Below are positions 6,740 through 14,208 of a DNA stretch of 15,136 nucleotides, one piece after another. Under the pieces are notes generated by a model, which worked only from the letters and a program-made list of their open reading frames with translations, searched no databases and had not been told where the DNA came from. Location: positions 1-15,136 of the forward strand of contig NZ_DYZA01000031.1 in the NCBI RefSeq assembly GCF_020741395.1, written 5' to 3'. How positions within the stretch are numbered: position 1 is the first letter of the stretch; every line of letters begins with the position of its first letter. Made by a program: the position numbers and the translations under genes. Source of the stretch: Mailhella massiliensis. Its GTDB lineage: Bacteria; Desulfobacterota; Desulfovibrionia; Desulfovibrionales; Desulfovibrionaceae.

Positions 6740-7198
6740 ATGGCCGGTGTCCACGTCCGCTATCTCCGCGACTCCGCCGCTCTTTACGGGGGCGGTCTTT
6801 CCTATGCCACGCCCGGTTCTGCGGGCATGGACCTGCGCGCCTGCTTCGAGGAAGAGGAGCGTGTGGTGCATGCCGGGGCCCGCACGGCGGTGCCTTCCGG
6901 CATCTGTGTGGAGCCCTGCGAGCCCGATACGGCGGGCTTCATCTACTCCCGCAGCGGGCTGGGAGCCGTCAAAGGCCTTGCCGTGGCTCAGGGCGTGGGC
7001 GTGGTGGATGCCGACTACAGGGGCGAGATCGTCGTCTGGTTGCTCAATACGTCCGGTGAGGCTGTTTCCATCCGGCGCGGGGAGCGTGTGGCGCAGCTTG
7101 TGTTTCAGCCCGTGTGCAGGCCGGAGCCCCTGGCTGCGGAGGAGCTTTCCGAAACGGAGCGCGGCGGCGGGGGCTTCGGCCATACCGGCCGGGCCTGA
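6740..7198 (+). CDS. dut: Deoxyuridine 5'-triphosphate nucleotidohydrolase (dUTPase)
   Basis: Hydrolyses dUTP to dUMP and pyrophosphate, keeping uracil out of DNA and feeding dTMP synthesis; the family is trimeric. All five signature motifs appear in order in 152 residues: GSAGMDLRA near 28-36, YSRSGLG near 73-79, GVVDADYRGEI near 90-100, RGERVAQLVF near 114-123, and the glycine-rich C-terminal arm RGGGGFGHTG. Length is normal for the family. The frame is open upstream to 6554, but that part matches no dUTPase sequence and overlaps the hairpins, and GAGG sits 5 nt before the ATG at 6740. It is first in a dut / HD / ddl unit, with 23 nt to the next gene. Any regulation may act through the hairpin just upstream. 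Confidence 0.96.
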   Translation: MAGVHVRYLRDSAALYGGGLSYATPGSAGMDLRACFEEEERVVHAGARTAVPSGICVEPCEPDTAGFIYSRSGLGAVKGLAVAQGVGVVDADYRGEIVVWLLNTSGEAVSIRRGERVAQLVFQPVCRPEPLAAEELSETERGGGGFGHTGRA

Positions 7199-7221
7199 TT
7201 TTTTATGCTTGAGGTTCCATC

Positions 7222-7806
7222 ATGTTGCCTTCTCTTGAATTTCCTGCCGATCCTTCCTGGGCCGTGCCCGATGAGATGCAGTGCGCTCTTTTGTGGGATA
7301 AGTACGAGGTTCCGCCGCATATCCGCGATCATTGCCGAGCCGTGGCGGGCGTGGCCGTGGAGATAGTCTCCCGCGCCGAGGAGCGCGGAGTCATTCCGGC
7401 GGGGCGGGCGCTCAGCGTGCCGCTCGCCCGGGCTGCGGCTCTGCTGCACGACATTGCCAAGAATTACACCATTCGTCACGGCGGCAGCCACGCCCAGCTC
7501 GGCGCGGCCTGGGTTCGGGAGGAAACGGGCAATCCGCTTCTCGCTCAGGCTGTGCTTTTCCATGTGGAGTGGCCCTGGAGCGGCGGCGAGATGGACGATG
7601 TGCGCGATCCCATGCGTCTGCCGATCATCGTGGCTTATGCCGATAAGCGCGTGCGTCATACCCAGGTGGTTTCCGTGAAGGAAAGGTTCGACGACCTTCT
7701 GGTGCGCTACGGCATAAGCGCGGACAAGATGGAGACCATTGCCGTGAACTACGCTCATGTACAGGCCGTGGAGCAGGCCATATTCGACAGGGTGGGGAGC
7801 CTTTAA
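7222..7806 (+). CDS. HD-domain phosphohydrolase
   Basis: A 194-residue single-domain HD-superfamily protein. The metal-binding pattern H37 ... H76-D77 (LLHDIAK) ... D141 (YADKRV) is intact, with H86, H90 and H114 as further possible ligands. Family members hydrolyse phosphoester bonds in nucleotides or related molecules; YqeK-like Ap4A hydrolases and nucleotidases share this layout, but I cannot assign a substrate. There is no signal peptide or membrane segment, so it should be cytosolic. GAGG lies 7 nt before the ATG. The stop overlaps the ddl start by one base (TAATG), so the two are translationally coupled. Its position between dut and ddl hints at a nucleotide-related housekeeping role, which is inference. 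Confidence 0.85.
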   Translation: MLPSLEFPADPSWAVPDEMQCALLWDKYEVPPHIRDHCRAVAGVAVEIVSRAEERGVIPAGRALSVPLARAAALLHDIAKNYTIRHGGSHAQLGAAWVREETGNPLLAQAVLFHVEWPWSGGEMDDVRDPMRLPIIVAYADKRVRHTQVVSVKERFDDLLVRYGISADKMETIAVNYAHVQAVEQAIFDRVGSL

Positions 7807-8732
7807 TGGACAGGATGCGTATTCTTCTCGTAGCCGGGGGATGGTCCACGGAGCGCGAGATTTCTCTGAAGGGGGCGGACTCCATCGCCGAAGCGCTTCG
7901 CGCCCGGGGACATGAAGTGACGCTTTTCGATCTTTCGAGCGGCTTTGAAGAGCTGCTTCAGGAAGCGGGCAGGCACGACGCGGCCTTTCTGAACCTGCAC
8001 GGCCAGCCCGGGGAGGACGGACTTGTGCAGGCTCTGCTCGATGAAGCGGGCTGCCCCTATCAGGGGAGCGGTCCTGCGGGTTCCTTTCTTGCTCTCAACA
8101 AGGCGGCGGGCAAGGCGCTCATGCGCCGCTCGGGTATCCCCACGCCGGACTATGAATTTCTGCCCTTCCGCCCCGCGGAGGGATGGAAGACGTCCCTGGC
8201 CTATCCGCTGTTCGTCAAGTCCAATACCGGAGGCTCCAGCATCGACCTTTTCCGCGTGAACGATGAGGCGGAACTGGCCTCGGCCCTGGACACGCTTTTT
8301 TCTCAGCACCAGGAAGTGCTCATCGAGACGCTCATTCCGGGGCAGGAAGTCACCTGCGGCGTGGTGGGCCGCCGGGGGGAGGAAAGGGCCCTGCCGCCCG
8401 TGCTCATCGTACCCAGGCGGGAGTTCTTTGATTTTCATGACAAGTACGCGCCCGACGGCGCGGCGGAACTCTGCCCCGCGCCCCTTGCCCCGGAGGTGAC
8501 GGAGAAAGTGCAGGCCATGGCCCTCGCCGCCCACCGATGCCTCGGACTTTCCGGCTACAGCCGCACCGATTTCCGTTTGCGGGACGATGGAGAACTTTTT
8601 GTGCTGGAGGTGAACACTCTGCCCGGCATGACGGGAGCAAGCCTCGTGCCCAAGGAAGCCGCAGCCGAGGGCATGGCCTTCGGAGAGCTTCTGGAAAACC
8701 TTCTGCGTTACGCCGTGGAAGGCAGACGCTGA
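7806..8732 (+). CDS. ddl: D-alanine--D-alanine ligase
   Basis: ATP-dependent formation of D-Ala-D-Ala for the peptidoglycan pentapeptide; an ATP-grasp enzyme of the cytosol. The 308-residue length is normal (E. coli DdlB is 306). Visible motifs are GGWSTEREISL near the start (the N-terminal D-Ala site), KSNTGGSSIDLF in the ATP-grasp core, FHDKYAPDG with Y214 at the position that marks D-Ala rather than D-lactate specificity, and the C-terminal EVNTLPGMTGASLVP. The start overlaps the upstream stop by one base, with GGGGAG just upstream. It is last in the dut / HD / ddl unit and is followed by a strong terminator. The gene lies outside a typical mur/fts cell-wall cluster. Confidence 0.96.
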   Translation: MDRMRILLVAGGWSTEREISLKGADSIAEALRARGHEVTLFDLSSGFEELLQEAGRHDAAFLNLHGQPGEDGLVQALLDEAGCPYQGSGPAGSFLALNKAAGKALMRRSGIPTPDYEFLPFRPAEGWKTSLAYPLFVKSNTGGSSIDLFRVNDEAELASALDTLFSQHQEVLIETLIPGQEVTCGVVGRRGEERALPPVLIVPRREFFDFHDKYAPDGAAELCPAPLAPEVTEKVQAMALAAHRCLGLSGYSRTDFRLRDDGELFVLEVNTLPGMTGASLVPKEAAAEGMAFGELLENLLRYAVEGRR

Positions 8733-8751
8733 GCCGCCTTTCCTTATTTTC

Positions 8752-8789
8752 ACGCCCTTTTTCCCATGCGGGAGAAGGGCGTTTTTTTT
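8752..8789 (+). terminator. Intrinsic terminator of the dut-HD-ddl operon
   Basis: ACGCCCTT (8752-8759) pairs with AAGGGCGT (8775-8782), with an inner TCCC/GGGA, and is followed by eight T residues (8782-8789). It lies 20 nt after the ddl stop. Confidence 0.92.
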
Positions 8790-9185
8790 ATGCCCGGAAG
8801 GCGGCGCGGGGGGACTGAGGGAAGGAGCCCGGAGAGACTCCCGTCCATCCGTGGGACAACACCATGCCCCGCGCCTGCTTCTTCATGGCTGGGGAGAGGA
8901 AAAAGAAGAACAAAAATGTTATTTTGTAACATGCTGAAAAATATGATAAAAAAATAATTTTTATTTTACAAAAATGGTAATAATAAATATTTCAATAGAT
9001 AAGGGAATATAAAAAATTTCGTTTTTGTCATAAAAAGAGTTGATTCTCGGGAAGAATAGGGATACTCGATAGTCGTCAACGCTAGGAAACGCCTGTTTTT
9101 GACAAAAATGTATTATACAGGCGGGCGTATGGAAATGCGTATCCGGGGCATGGCCCCCTGACATTTTTCTAAGGAGCAACGAGTC
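8790..9185 (+). other. Intergenic region upstream of gdhA (GC-rich fold, then AT-rich block)
   Basis: No credible gene lies here. The left part (8790-8895) is GC-rich and holds a 9-bp stem, GGCGCGGGG (8803-8811) with CCCCGCGCC (8867-8875), enclosing smaller helices. The middle (about 8905-9035) is very AT-rich and holds the dyad ATGTTA-N5-TAACAT (8916-8932). The right part has a possible three-helix fold (9039-9080) and a 7-bp dyad CGCCTGT/ACAGGCG (9090-9096 and 9117-9123) around a TTGACA. I could not place a convincing -35/-10 pair for gdhA, although its promoter should be here. Confidence 0.6.
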
Positions 9186-10544
9186 ATGGGCAACAGTTAT
9201 GTGCGGAATGTAGTGGAGAGCGTGCGCGCCAAGTATCCTCATCAGCCGGAATTCCTTCAGGCTGTGGAAGAAGTGCTTCTTTCCATGGAGCCCCTTTTTG
9301 AAAAGGAATCCAAGTACGAGGAGAACGCCATTCTTGAGCGCATCGTGGTGCCCGAACGCCTCATCGAATTCCGCGTCGCCTGGACGGACGACAAGGGCCG
9401 TATTCAGGTGAACAACGGCTATCGTGTGCAGTTCAATTCCGCCATAGGTCCGTACAAGGGCGGTCTGCGCTTCCACCCCAGCGTGAACCAGAGCATTCTG
9501 AAGTTCCTTGGGTTTGAGCAGATCTTCAAGAACAGCCTCACCGGCCTTGCCATAGGCGGCGCCAAGGGTGGTTCCGACTTCGACCCCAAGGGCAAGTCCG
9601 ACGCAGAAGTCATGCGTTTCTGCCAGGCCTTCATGACGGAACTTGTCCGCTATGTGGGCGCCTTGAGCGACGTGCCCGCCGGGGATATCGGCGTGGGCGG
9701 CCGTGAAATCGGCTATCTGTTCGGCCAGTACAAGCGCCTGACCAGCCGCTTTGAAGGCGTGCTCACCGGCAAGGGCCTCAAGTGGGGCGGCTCACTGGCC
9801 CGCACCGAAGCTACCGGCTTCGGCAACGTGTATTTCGCCGACAACATGCTTAAAGCCGTAGGCAAGGAAATCGAAGGTAAGAAGGCTGCCGTGTCCGGTT
9901 CCGGCAACGTGGCTATCTATACCGTGAAGAAGCTCTATCAGCTCGGCGCCACGCCCGTGACCGTGTCCGATTCCAGAGGCTGCATCTACCAGCCTGCCGG
10001 CATCAATCTGGAAGTGCTCCAGCAGGTCAAGGAACGCGAGCGCGCCTCCCTCACCCGCTATGCGGAACTGTGCAAGGACGCCACCTACATTCCTGTGGCC
10101 GACTACCCTGCCGGCGAACATCCTGTGTGGAACGTGGGCGCGGATCTTGCCTTCCCGAGCGCCACGCAGAACGAAGTCACCCTTGCGGACGCGAAGAACC
10201 TCCTTTCCAAGGGCTGCATCCTGGTGAGCGAAGGCGCGAACATGCCTTCCACCCTGGAAGCCACCGCCGAATTCCAGAAGGCGGGCATCTGCTTCGGCCC
10301 GGCCAAGTGCGCCAACGCCGGCGGCGTGGCCACGAGCCAGCTGGAAATGGAACAGAACGCGGGTATGACTTCCTGGACCTTCGACGAAGTGGACGGCAAG
10401 CTCAAGGGTATCATGGCCGGTATCTTCAAGGCCGCGCATGACACTGCCGAAGAATTCGGCCAGCCCGGCAACTATGTGATGGGCGGCAACATTGCGGGCT
10501 TCCGCAAGGTGGCCGACAGCATGATCGAGCAGGGCGTCATGTAA
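9186..10544 (+). CDS. gdhA: NADP-type glutamate dehydrogenase
   Basis: Reductive amination of 2-oxoglutarate with ammonium to glutamate; a cytosolic hexamer in this family. The 452-residue length fits the E. coli-type enzyme (447). Active-site residues are in place: K91 in PYKGGLRFHP, K115, K127 in GGAKGGSDFDPKGKSD, and the catalytic D167 in PAGDIGVGGREIG. The nucleotide-binding GSGNVA is at 238-243. It is followed by SDSRG after the second strand of the fold, similar to NADP-using relatives; cofactor choice is inferred from that. AAGGAG lies 9 nt before the ATG. It is a single-gene unit bounded by a long upstream gap and a bidirectional terminator. Codon use is strongly biased (few rare codons), suggesting high expression. 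Confidence 0.97.
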   Translation: MGNSYVRNVVESVRAKYPHQPEFLQAVEEVLLSMEPLFEKESKYEENAILERIVVPERLIEFRVAWTDDKGRIQVNNGYRVQFNSAIGPYKGGLRFHPSVNQSILKFLGFEQIFKNSLTGLAIGGAKGGSDFDPKGKSDAEVMRFCQAFMTELVRYVGALSDVPAGDIGVGGREIGYLFGQYKRLTSRFEGVLTGKGLKWGGSLARTEATGFGNVYFADNMLKAVGKEIEGKKAAVSGSGNVAIYTVKKLYQLGATPVTVSDSRGCIYQPAGINLEVLQQVKERERASLTRYAELCKDATYIPVADYPAGEHPVWNVGADLAFPSATQNEVTLADAKNLLSKGCILVSEGANMPSTLEATAEFQKAGICFGPAKCANAGGVATSQLEMEQNAGMTSWTFDEVDGKLKGIMAGIFKAAHDTAEEFGQPGNYVMGGNIAGFRKVADSMIEQGVM

Positions 10545-10566
10545 GTATCAGCCTCCTCCTCTACAA

Positions 10567-10612
10567 ACAGAAAAACACCGTCTTCCCCGAGGGGAGGACG
10601 GTGTTTTTCTGT
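10567..10612. terminator. Bidirectional intrinsic terminator between gdhA and the convergent gene
   Basis: A 15-bp perfect outer stem (10567-10581 with 10598-10612) contains A5 in its left arm and T5 in its right arm. A C/G-rich inner helix lies between them. It works on both strands, 22 nt after the gdhA stop and about 165 nt beyond the stop of the convergent gene. Confidence 0.9.
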
Positions 10613-10777
10613 CATGGGGCAAGGGCCTGCCCCGTCTTCAAGGGAAGATATCGGTTTTGCCCGCGTCTTTTCCTGAGGCGAGGGATGCGCCTGAAGCAAA
10701 GGGATGGACAGGGCCTTTTTTCTGCGCGGCGGGGCTCCTGCGGGCGGCCATGATGCCGGAGGGGAAGCGGACGGGCC

Positions 10778-11338
10778 TCAGCCCTGCCTTTCCATCGCTC
10801 CGAGCCCGAAGGGCTTCTGCATGTCGAACCAGAAGAGGAAGGCCTTTTCCCACTCCGCGAAGGAGGGGATGCTCTCATCTTTCGGCGCATCGGGGGGCAG
10901 GGCGTTGCCCTGAAGGTCGATTTCATTGTTGGCGAGCGCCTGCACCCAGCCGTGGAAGCAATCCAGGCGGCGGCGGAAGGATGCGTCTCCGGCAAGGGCG
11001 CTCATGTTCGCTTCAAATTCGGCGCTGCCGGGGCGCACCCCCGTTTTTTCTCCCAGCCAGCTGAAGATAACATCCCGCGAGAGCTCCATGGAGACAAGAC
11101 GGCCCTGCATGGCGTCGAGAATGGCGGCAAGGGCCGGCTCTTCCTCGCGGGACAGGGCGGCCGTGCCGGCGGGTACGGCAAGGATTGCGTCCATGGATTC
11201 CACGGCCAGTTCCCGTTCCGGCGAGGCCTGCATGGGCGCGCCGCCGTCGGGGTCTTCCGCGTCTTCCAGAAAATAGAAACGGAGCCAGTGCTCATAGCGC
11301 ATGGCTTTCAGAAAAAGGTCGGCAAAAGATTCCGTCAT
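10778..11338 (-). CDS. Conserved-looking hypothetical protein
   Basis: A 186-residue protein that I do not recognise. It starts MTESFADLFLKAMRYEHWLR, is acidic overall, and has no signal peptide, membrane span or known catalytic motif. Helix-rich segments with many Trp/Phe residues (WLRFYFLED; FAEWEKAFLFWFDMQKPF) flank an Ala/Glu-rich middle. The frame is open back to 11419, but GGGGGA lies 6 nt before the ATG at 11338, and the upstream codons look non-coding (rich in Arg, Cys and Pro). It stands alone, convergent with gdhA and divergent from the IMP cyclohydrolase gene. Its reality is supported by the ribosome site, the codon pattern and the shared terminator. It could be a small lineage-specific regulator or adaptor, but nothing in the sequence decides this. 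Confidence 0.7.
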   Translation of the reverse strand: MTESFADLFLKAMRYEHWLRFYFLEDAEDPDGGAPMQASPERELAVESMDAILAVPAGTAALSREEEPALAAILDAMQGRLVSMELSRDVIFSWLGEKTGVRPGSAEFEANMSALAGDASFRRRLDCFHGWVQALANNEIDLQGNALPPDAPKDESIPSFAEWEKAFLFWFDMQKPFGLGAMERQG

Positions 11339-11836
11339 GATAGTCCCCCTGGAGCGGCAGGTTCGGCATGCAAATGGCCGCGTTGCCCATGCGGGTCGGC
11401 AGGATCGCGTTGCCCGCATGCCCGGGCGTCCCCTTCTGGAGGATGGGCATGCGGCGCGGTGAAGGCCCGCCCCTGTTTTTCTGTCTGCCGGGCAGCCTTG
11501 TCAAGGGAAAAGCCCCGGGTGGAATACGTCCGGCGGGGAGCGGCAAAAGCGCGTTTGCCGGGGCGCGTTCTTTCCGGCATGCCCCGCCCGGGTTTCGGAG
11601 CCCGGCGGCATCTCATTTCCCAGCCATGAAGTTCCCCTTCCTCCCGGGCCGGTTTTCCGCGGGAAAGGGGAGGGCCTTTCATGGGTTCTCGGGGTATTTC
11701 AAGGGGGGAAAAAGAGGCTTTGAAAAAGGGAAAAGCTTGGGAATCCGGTATGTTTTCCTTATTCCTCCCATAGCGCGGCGCTTGCCATTTGACGGCTCCT
11801 TTGGCAGTATGAAATCATATCATCAAGGGGGTTACG
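11339..11836. other. Hairpin-rich intergenic region upstream of the IMP cyclohydrolase gene
   Basis: Almost 500 bp without a credible gene. It contains a 9-bp inverted repeat, CGCATGCCC (11415-11423) with GGGCATGCG (11445-11453). It also contains a long imperfect hairpin at 11624-11684: CCATGAA/TTCATGG, then CCCCTT/AAGGGG, then CCCG/CGGG, then CGG-TTTT-CCG. Near the gene, TTGACG (11789-11794) lies 18 nt from AATCAT (11813-11818), a weak promoter-like pair. An open plus-strand frame from 11368 has low-complexity composition and runs out of frame into the next gene, so I do not call it. Confidence 0.6.
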
Positions 11837-12430
11837 ATGGACTTTCTTCCCATCAGGCGCGCTCTTCTGAGCGTGACGCATAAGGACGGACTTGCGGAAT
11901 TCGCCGCTTTTCTTCACAAAAAGGGCGTTGAGCTGGTTTCCACCGGCGGCACCATGAAATTTCTGAAGGATCAGGGCCTTCCCGTGACGGCCGTGAGCGA
12001 GGTCACCGGTTTTCCTGAAATCCTGAACGGCCGCGTGAAAACCCTGAATCCGCGTATTCACGGCGGTATCCTTGCCAACAAGGACGTGCCGGAGCACATG
12101 AAGACGCTTGAAGAGTTCGATATCAAGCCCTTCGACCTCGTAGTCGTCAACCTGTACGACTTCAAGTCCGCGCTGGAAAAGCATCTTGATCCGCTCGCCA
12201 TGGTGGAGGAAATTGATATCGGCGGCCCCTGCCTGCTGCGCGCTTCTTCCAAGAACTTCAACAGCATCCTCGTGCTTTCCGATCCTTCCTACTATGCCGA
12301 GGCCATGGAAGAGATCGAAAAGGGCGGGGTGAGCATCGAATTCCGCCGCCGCATGGCTGCCGCTACCTTCCGCACCACCTCCAATTACGACGACATGATC
12401 GCCACCTGGATGGCCGGAGGCGTACAATAG
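11837..12430 (+). CDS. purH: Stand-alone IMP cyclohydrolase (PurH N-terminal domain only)
   Basis: Closes the ring of FAICAR to IMP, the last step of de novo purine synthesis. The 197 residues match only the MGS-like N-terminal domain of bifunctional PurH (about 530 residues in E. coli). The AICAR transformylase domain is absent, and the stop is followed at once by hflX. The catalytic residues of that domain are all present: K68 (RVKTLNPRIHGGIL), Y107 (NLYDF), D127 (EIDIGG) and K139 (RASSKNF), plus VSTGGT at 34-39. So it looks like a complete single-function enzyme, not a broken gene. The transformylase step must be encoded elsewhere (a PurH C-terminal-type or PurP-type enzyme). GGGGG lies 5-6 nt before the ATG. 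hflX follows within about 10 nt. The symbol is used loosely because only half of PurH is present. Confidence 0.92.
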   Translation: MDFLPIRRALLSVTHKDGLAEFAAFLHKKGVELVSTGGTMKFLKDQGLPVTAVSEVTGFPEILNGRVKTLNPRIHGGILANKDVPEHMKTLEEFDIKPFDLVVVNLYDFKSALEKHLDPLAMVEEIDIGGPCLLRASSKNFNSILVLSDPSYYAEAMEEIEKGGVSIEFRRRMAAATFRTTSNYDDMIATWMAGGVQ

Positions 12431-12438
12431 CCGCCCGT

Positions 12439-14190
12439 GTGGAAGGCAATACCGCGGGCCTCAAGCCCAGCGAGTTGAAAGCTCTCAACAGGCTGGGGCA
12501 GCGCCGCTATGCGCCTCAGGGCGGCTACAGCCCTGAACAGGCGCGGGAACTGGCGGCGCTCTCCCGCCTTTTGTCCCGGCAGATAGGCCTTGCGCTGGAC
12601 AGACAGGGCCGGGTGAGCATGGTCATCGTGGGCGACGCCTCTTCCATCCTCATTCCTGAGCTTCCCCATGCACGCACGGGCGCGGGCCGTCTGCGCGGCC
12701 TGCGCCTTCTGCATACGCACTTAGGTTCAGAGGGCCTTTCCCATGAAGACCTCATGGACCTTCTTTTCCTGCGCCTTGATTCCGTGAGCGTGCTCACCGT
12801 GGATGAATGGGGGCAGCCCGGCATGTGCCAGAGCGCCCACCTCATGCCGCCCGCGCCGGGGCAGGAGGATTCCGGCTATGCCGTGGGCGACATGCTCTCA
12901 TGGGACAGGGTGGATATCGACTTCACCCGCCAGGCGGAAATGCTGGAAGAGGAGTTCGGCCGCGTCCTCGATGATGCCGTGAGCACCGGCGAGGAAGAAG
13001 AGGGCGAGAGGGCCGTGCTGGTTTCCGTTTCGCTCGCGCCGCGCGCCGTGCAGGAGCGGCACCTTGCCGAGCTTGCGGAACTGGCCCGCACCGCGGGTGT
13101 GAAGGTGACGGGCAGCATGATACAGCGCGTGGCCGCTATCCACCCCCGGCACATCCTCGGCCGCAGCAAGCTGGCCGAGCTGGAAGTGCTTGCCCTTCAG
13201 GGGCAGGCCACCCTGGTTATTTTCGACGGGGAGCTCAGCCCCGCGCAGCTCAACAGCCTTTCGGAGCTGACGGAGCGCCGCGTCATGGACAGGACGCAGC
13301 TCATTCTCGATATTTTTGCCGGGCATGCGGTGACGAAGGCGGGCAAGCTGCAGGTGGAAATGGCGCAGCTGCAATATTCCCTGCCGCGCCTTGCAGGCAA
13401 GCACCGCTCCATGGACCGCCTTGCGGGCGGTATTTTCGGCAACAAGGGGCGCGGCGAAACCAAGCTGGAGCTGGAGCGTCGTCGCATCCGCGAGCGCATC
13501 ACCCGCATACGCAAGGATCTGGAGGAACTGCGCCGCCAGAGGTTCCACACAAGGGCGCGCCGGGCGCGTCAGGGCCTGCCGCTCGCCGCACTGGTGGGCT
13601 ATACCAATGCCGGGAAATCCACACTCCTGAACGCGCTGACGAAGGCCGACGTGCTGGCGGAAAACAAGCTTTTCGCTACGCTGGATCCCACCACACGCCG
13701 TCTGCGTTTCCCGAAGGAGAGGGAACTTGTGCTGGCCGATACCGTGGGCTTCATTCGTTCCCTGCCCCGGGAACTCATGGAGGCCTTCCGCGCTACGCTG
13801 GAAGAGCTGGAAGCAGCCGACCTGCTCATTCATGTGGTGGACGCCTCGCATCCCGAGAGGGATCAGCAGATGGAATCGGTGGAGCGCATTCTTGCCGAGA
13901 TGGGCCTTCAGCATATTCCCCGTGTCACGCTTCTGAACAAATGGGACGCCGTGCCCGTGAACGACAGGGTTCCCCTGCTTCTGGACCGGCCGGAAGCGAT
14001 TCCCGTTTCTGCCCTTGCAGGTACGGGACTTCAGAAGGCGGCCGCCGCCATAGAGCGGCAGATGTTCGATGAAGGCGCGTGGCAGCGCCGGGATCCGCAG
14101 ACCTGGGAGGAATTTGAAAAGAAAGGCAGGGTAAGGAAAAGGCGCGCCGATGAGGAAATAATACTTGACGACACCGAGCCTTTTCGGTAA
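12439..14190 (+). CDS. hflX: Ribosome-associated GTPase HflX with N-terminal extension
   Basis: HflX binds the large ribosomal subunit and can split stalled or heat-damaged ribosomes; it is a cytosolic P-loop GTPase. The HflX domain starts near 190 (VLVSVSLAP...ELAELARTAG). The glycine-rich linker (RLAGGIFGNKGRGETKLELERRRI, with a following coiled coil) precedes the G domain: G1 GYTNAGKS at 387-394, G3 DTVGF near 434-438 and G4 NKWD near 499-502. At 583 residues it is longer than E. coli HflX (426) because of about 180 extra N-terminal residues (GLKPSELKALNRL...VSMVIVGDASSI). To my knowledge this extra domain is also found in other delta-proteobacterial HflX proteins. The GTG start has no ribosome site close by: GGAGG at 12416-12420 is 18 nt away and better spaced for an in-frame ATA at 12427 that overlaps the upstream TAG. 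Co-transcription with purH is likely. Confidence 0.94.
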   Translation: MEGNTAGLKPSELKALNRLGQRRYAPQGGYSPEQARELAALSRLLSRQIGLALDRQGRVSMVIVGDASSILIPELPHARTGAGRLRGLRLLHTHLGSEGLSHEDLMDLLFLRLDSVSVLTVDEWGQPGMCQSAHLMPPAPGQEDSGYAVGDMLSWDRVDIDFTRQAEMLEEEFGRVLDDAVSTGEEEEGERAVLVSVSLAPRAVQERHLAELAELARTAGVKVTGSMIQRVAAIHPRHILGRSKLAELEVLALQGQATLVIFDGELSPAQLNSLSELTERRVMDRTQLILDIFAGHAVTKAGKLQVEMAQLQYSLPRLAGKHRSMDRLAGGIFGNKGRGETKLELERRRIRERITRIRKDLEELRRQRFHTRARRARQGLPLAALVGYTNAGKSTLLNALTKADVLAENKLFATLDPTTRRLRFPKERELVLADTVGFIRSLPRELMEAFRATLEELEAADLLIHVVDASHPERDQQMESVERILAEMGLQHIPRVTLLNKWDAVPVNDRVPLLLDRPEAIPVSALAGTGLQKAAAAIERQMFDEGAWQRRDPQTWEEFEKKGRVRKRRADEEIILDDTEPFR

Positions 14191-14208
14191 CTAACAGCAA
14201 CGCAGCAC

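Noticed and set aside
8803..8875. Cobalamin or TPP riboswitch
   Set aside because: Some short stretches look similar, but the conserved cores of both classes are missing.
8766..8957. 63-codon small open frame after ddl
   Set aside because: It begins inside the ddl terminator and spans the GC-rich fold and AT-rich block; no ribosome site.
9039..9080. Glutamine riboswitch upstream of gdhA
   Set aside because: I could not find the conserved core of the glnA or Downstream-peptide motifs; the fold is kept only as a general finding.
9099..9116. TTGACA plus TATTAT as a gdhA promoter
   Set aside because: Only 6 nt separate them, far too close for a sigma-70 promoter, and no -10 lies at 16-18 nt.
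11368..11883. 171-codon open frame on the plus strand in the purH upstream gap
   Set aside because: Composition is Gly/Arg/Pro/Phe-rich, it crosses large hairpins and runs out of frame into the IMP cyclohydrolase gene.
14165..14193. TTGACG as a promoter for tRNA-Glu
   Set aside because: At 17 nt the partner is TAACTA, only 2 of 6 to consensus; transcription with hflX is at least as likely.
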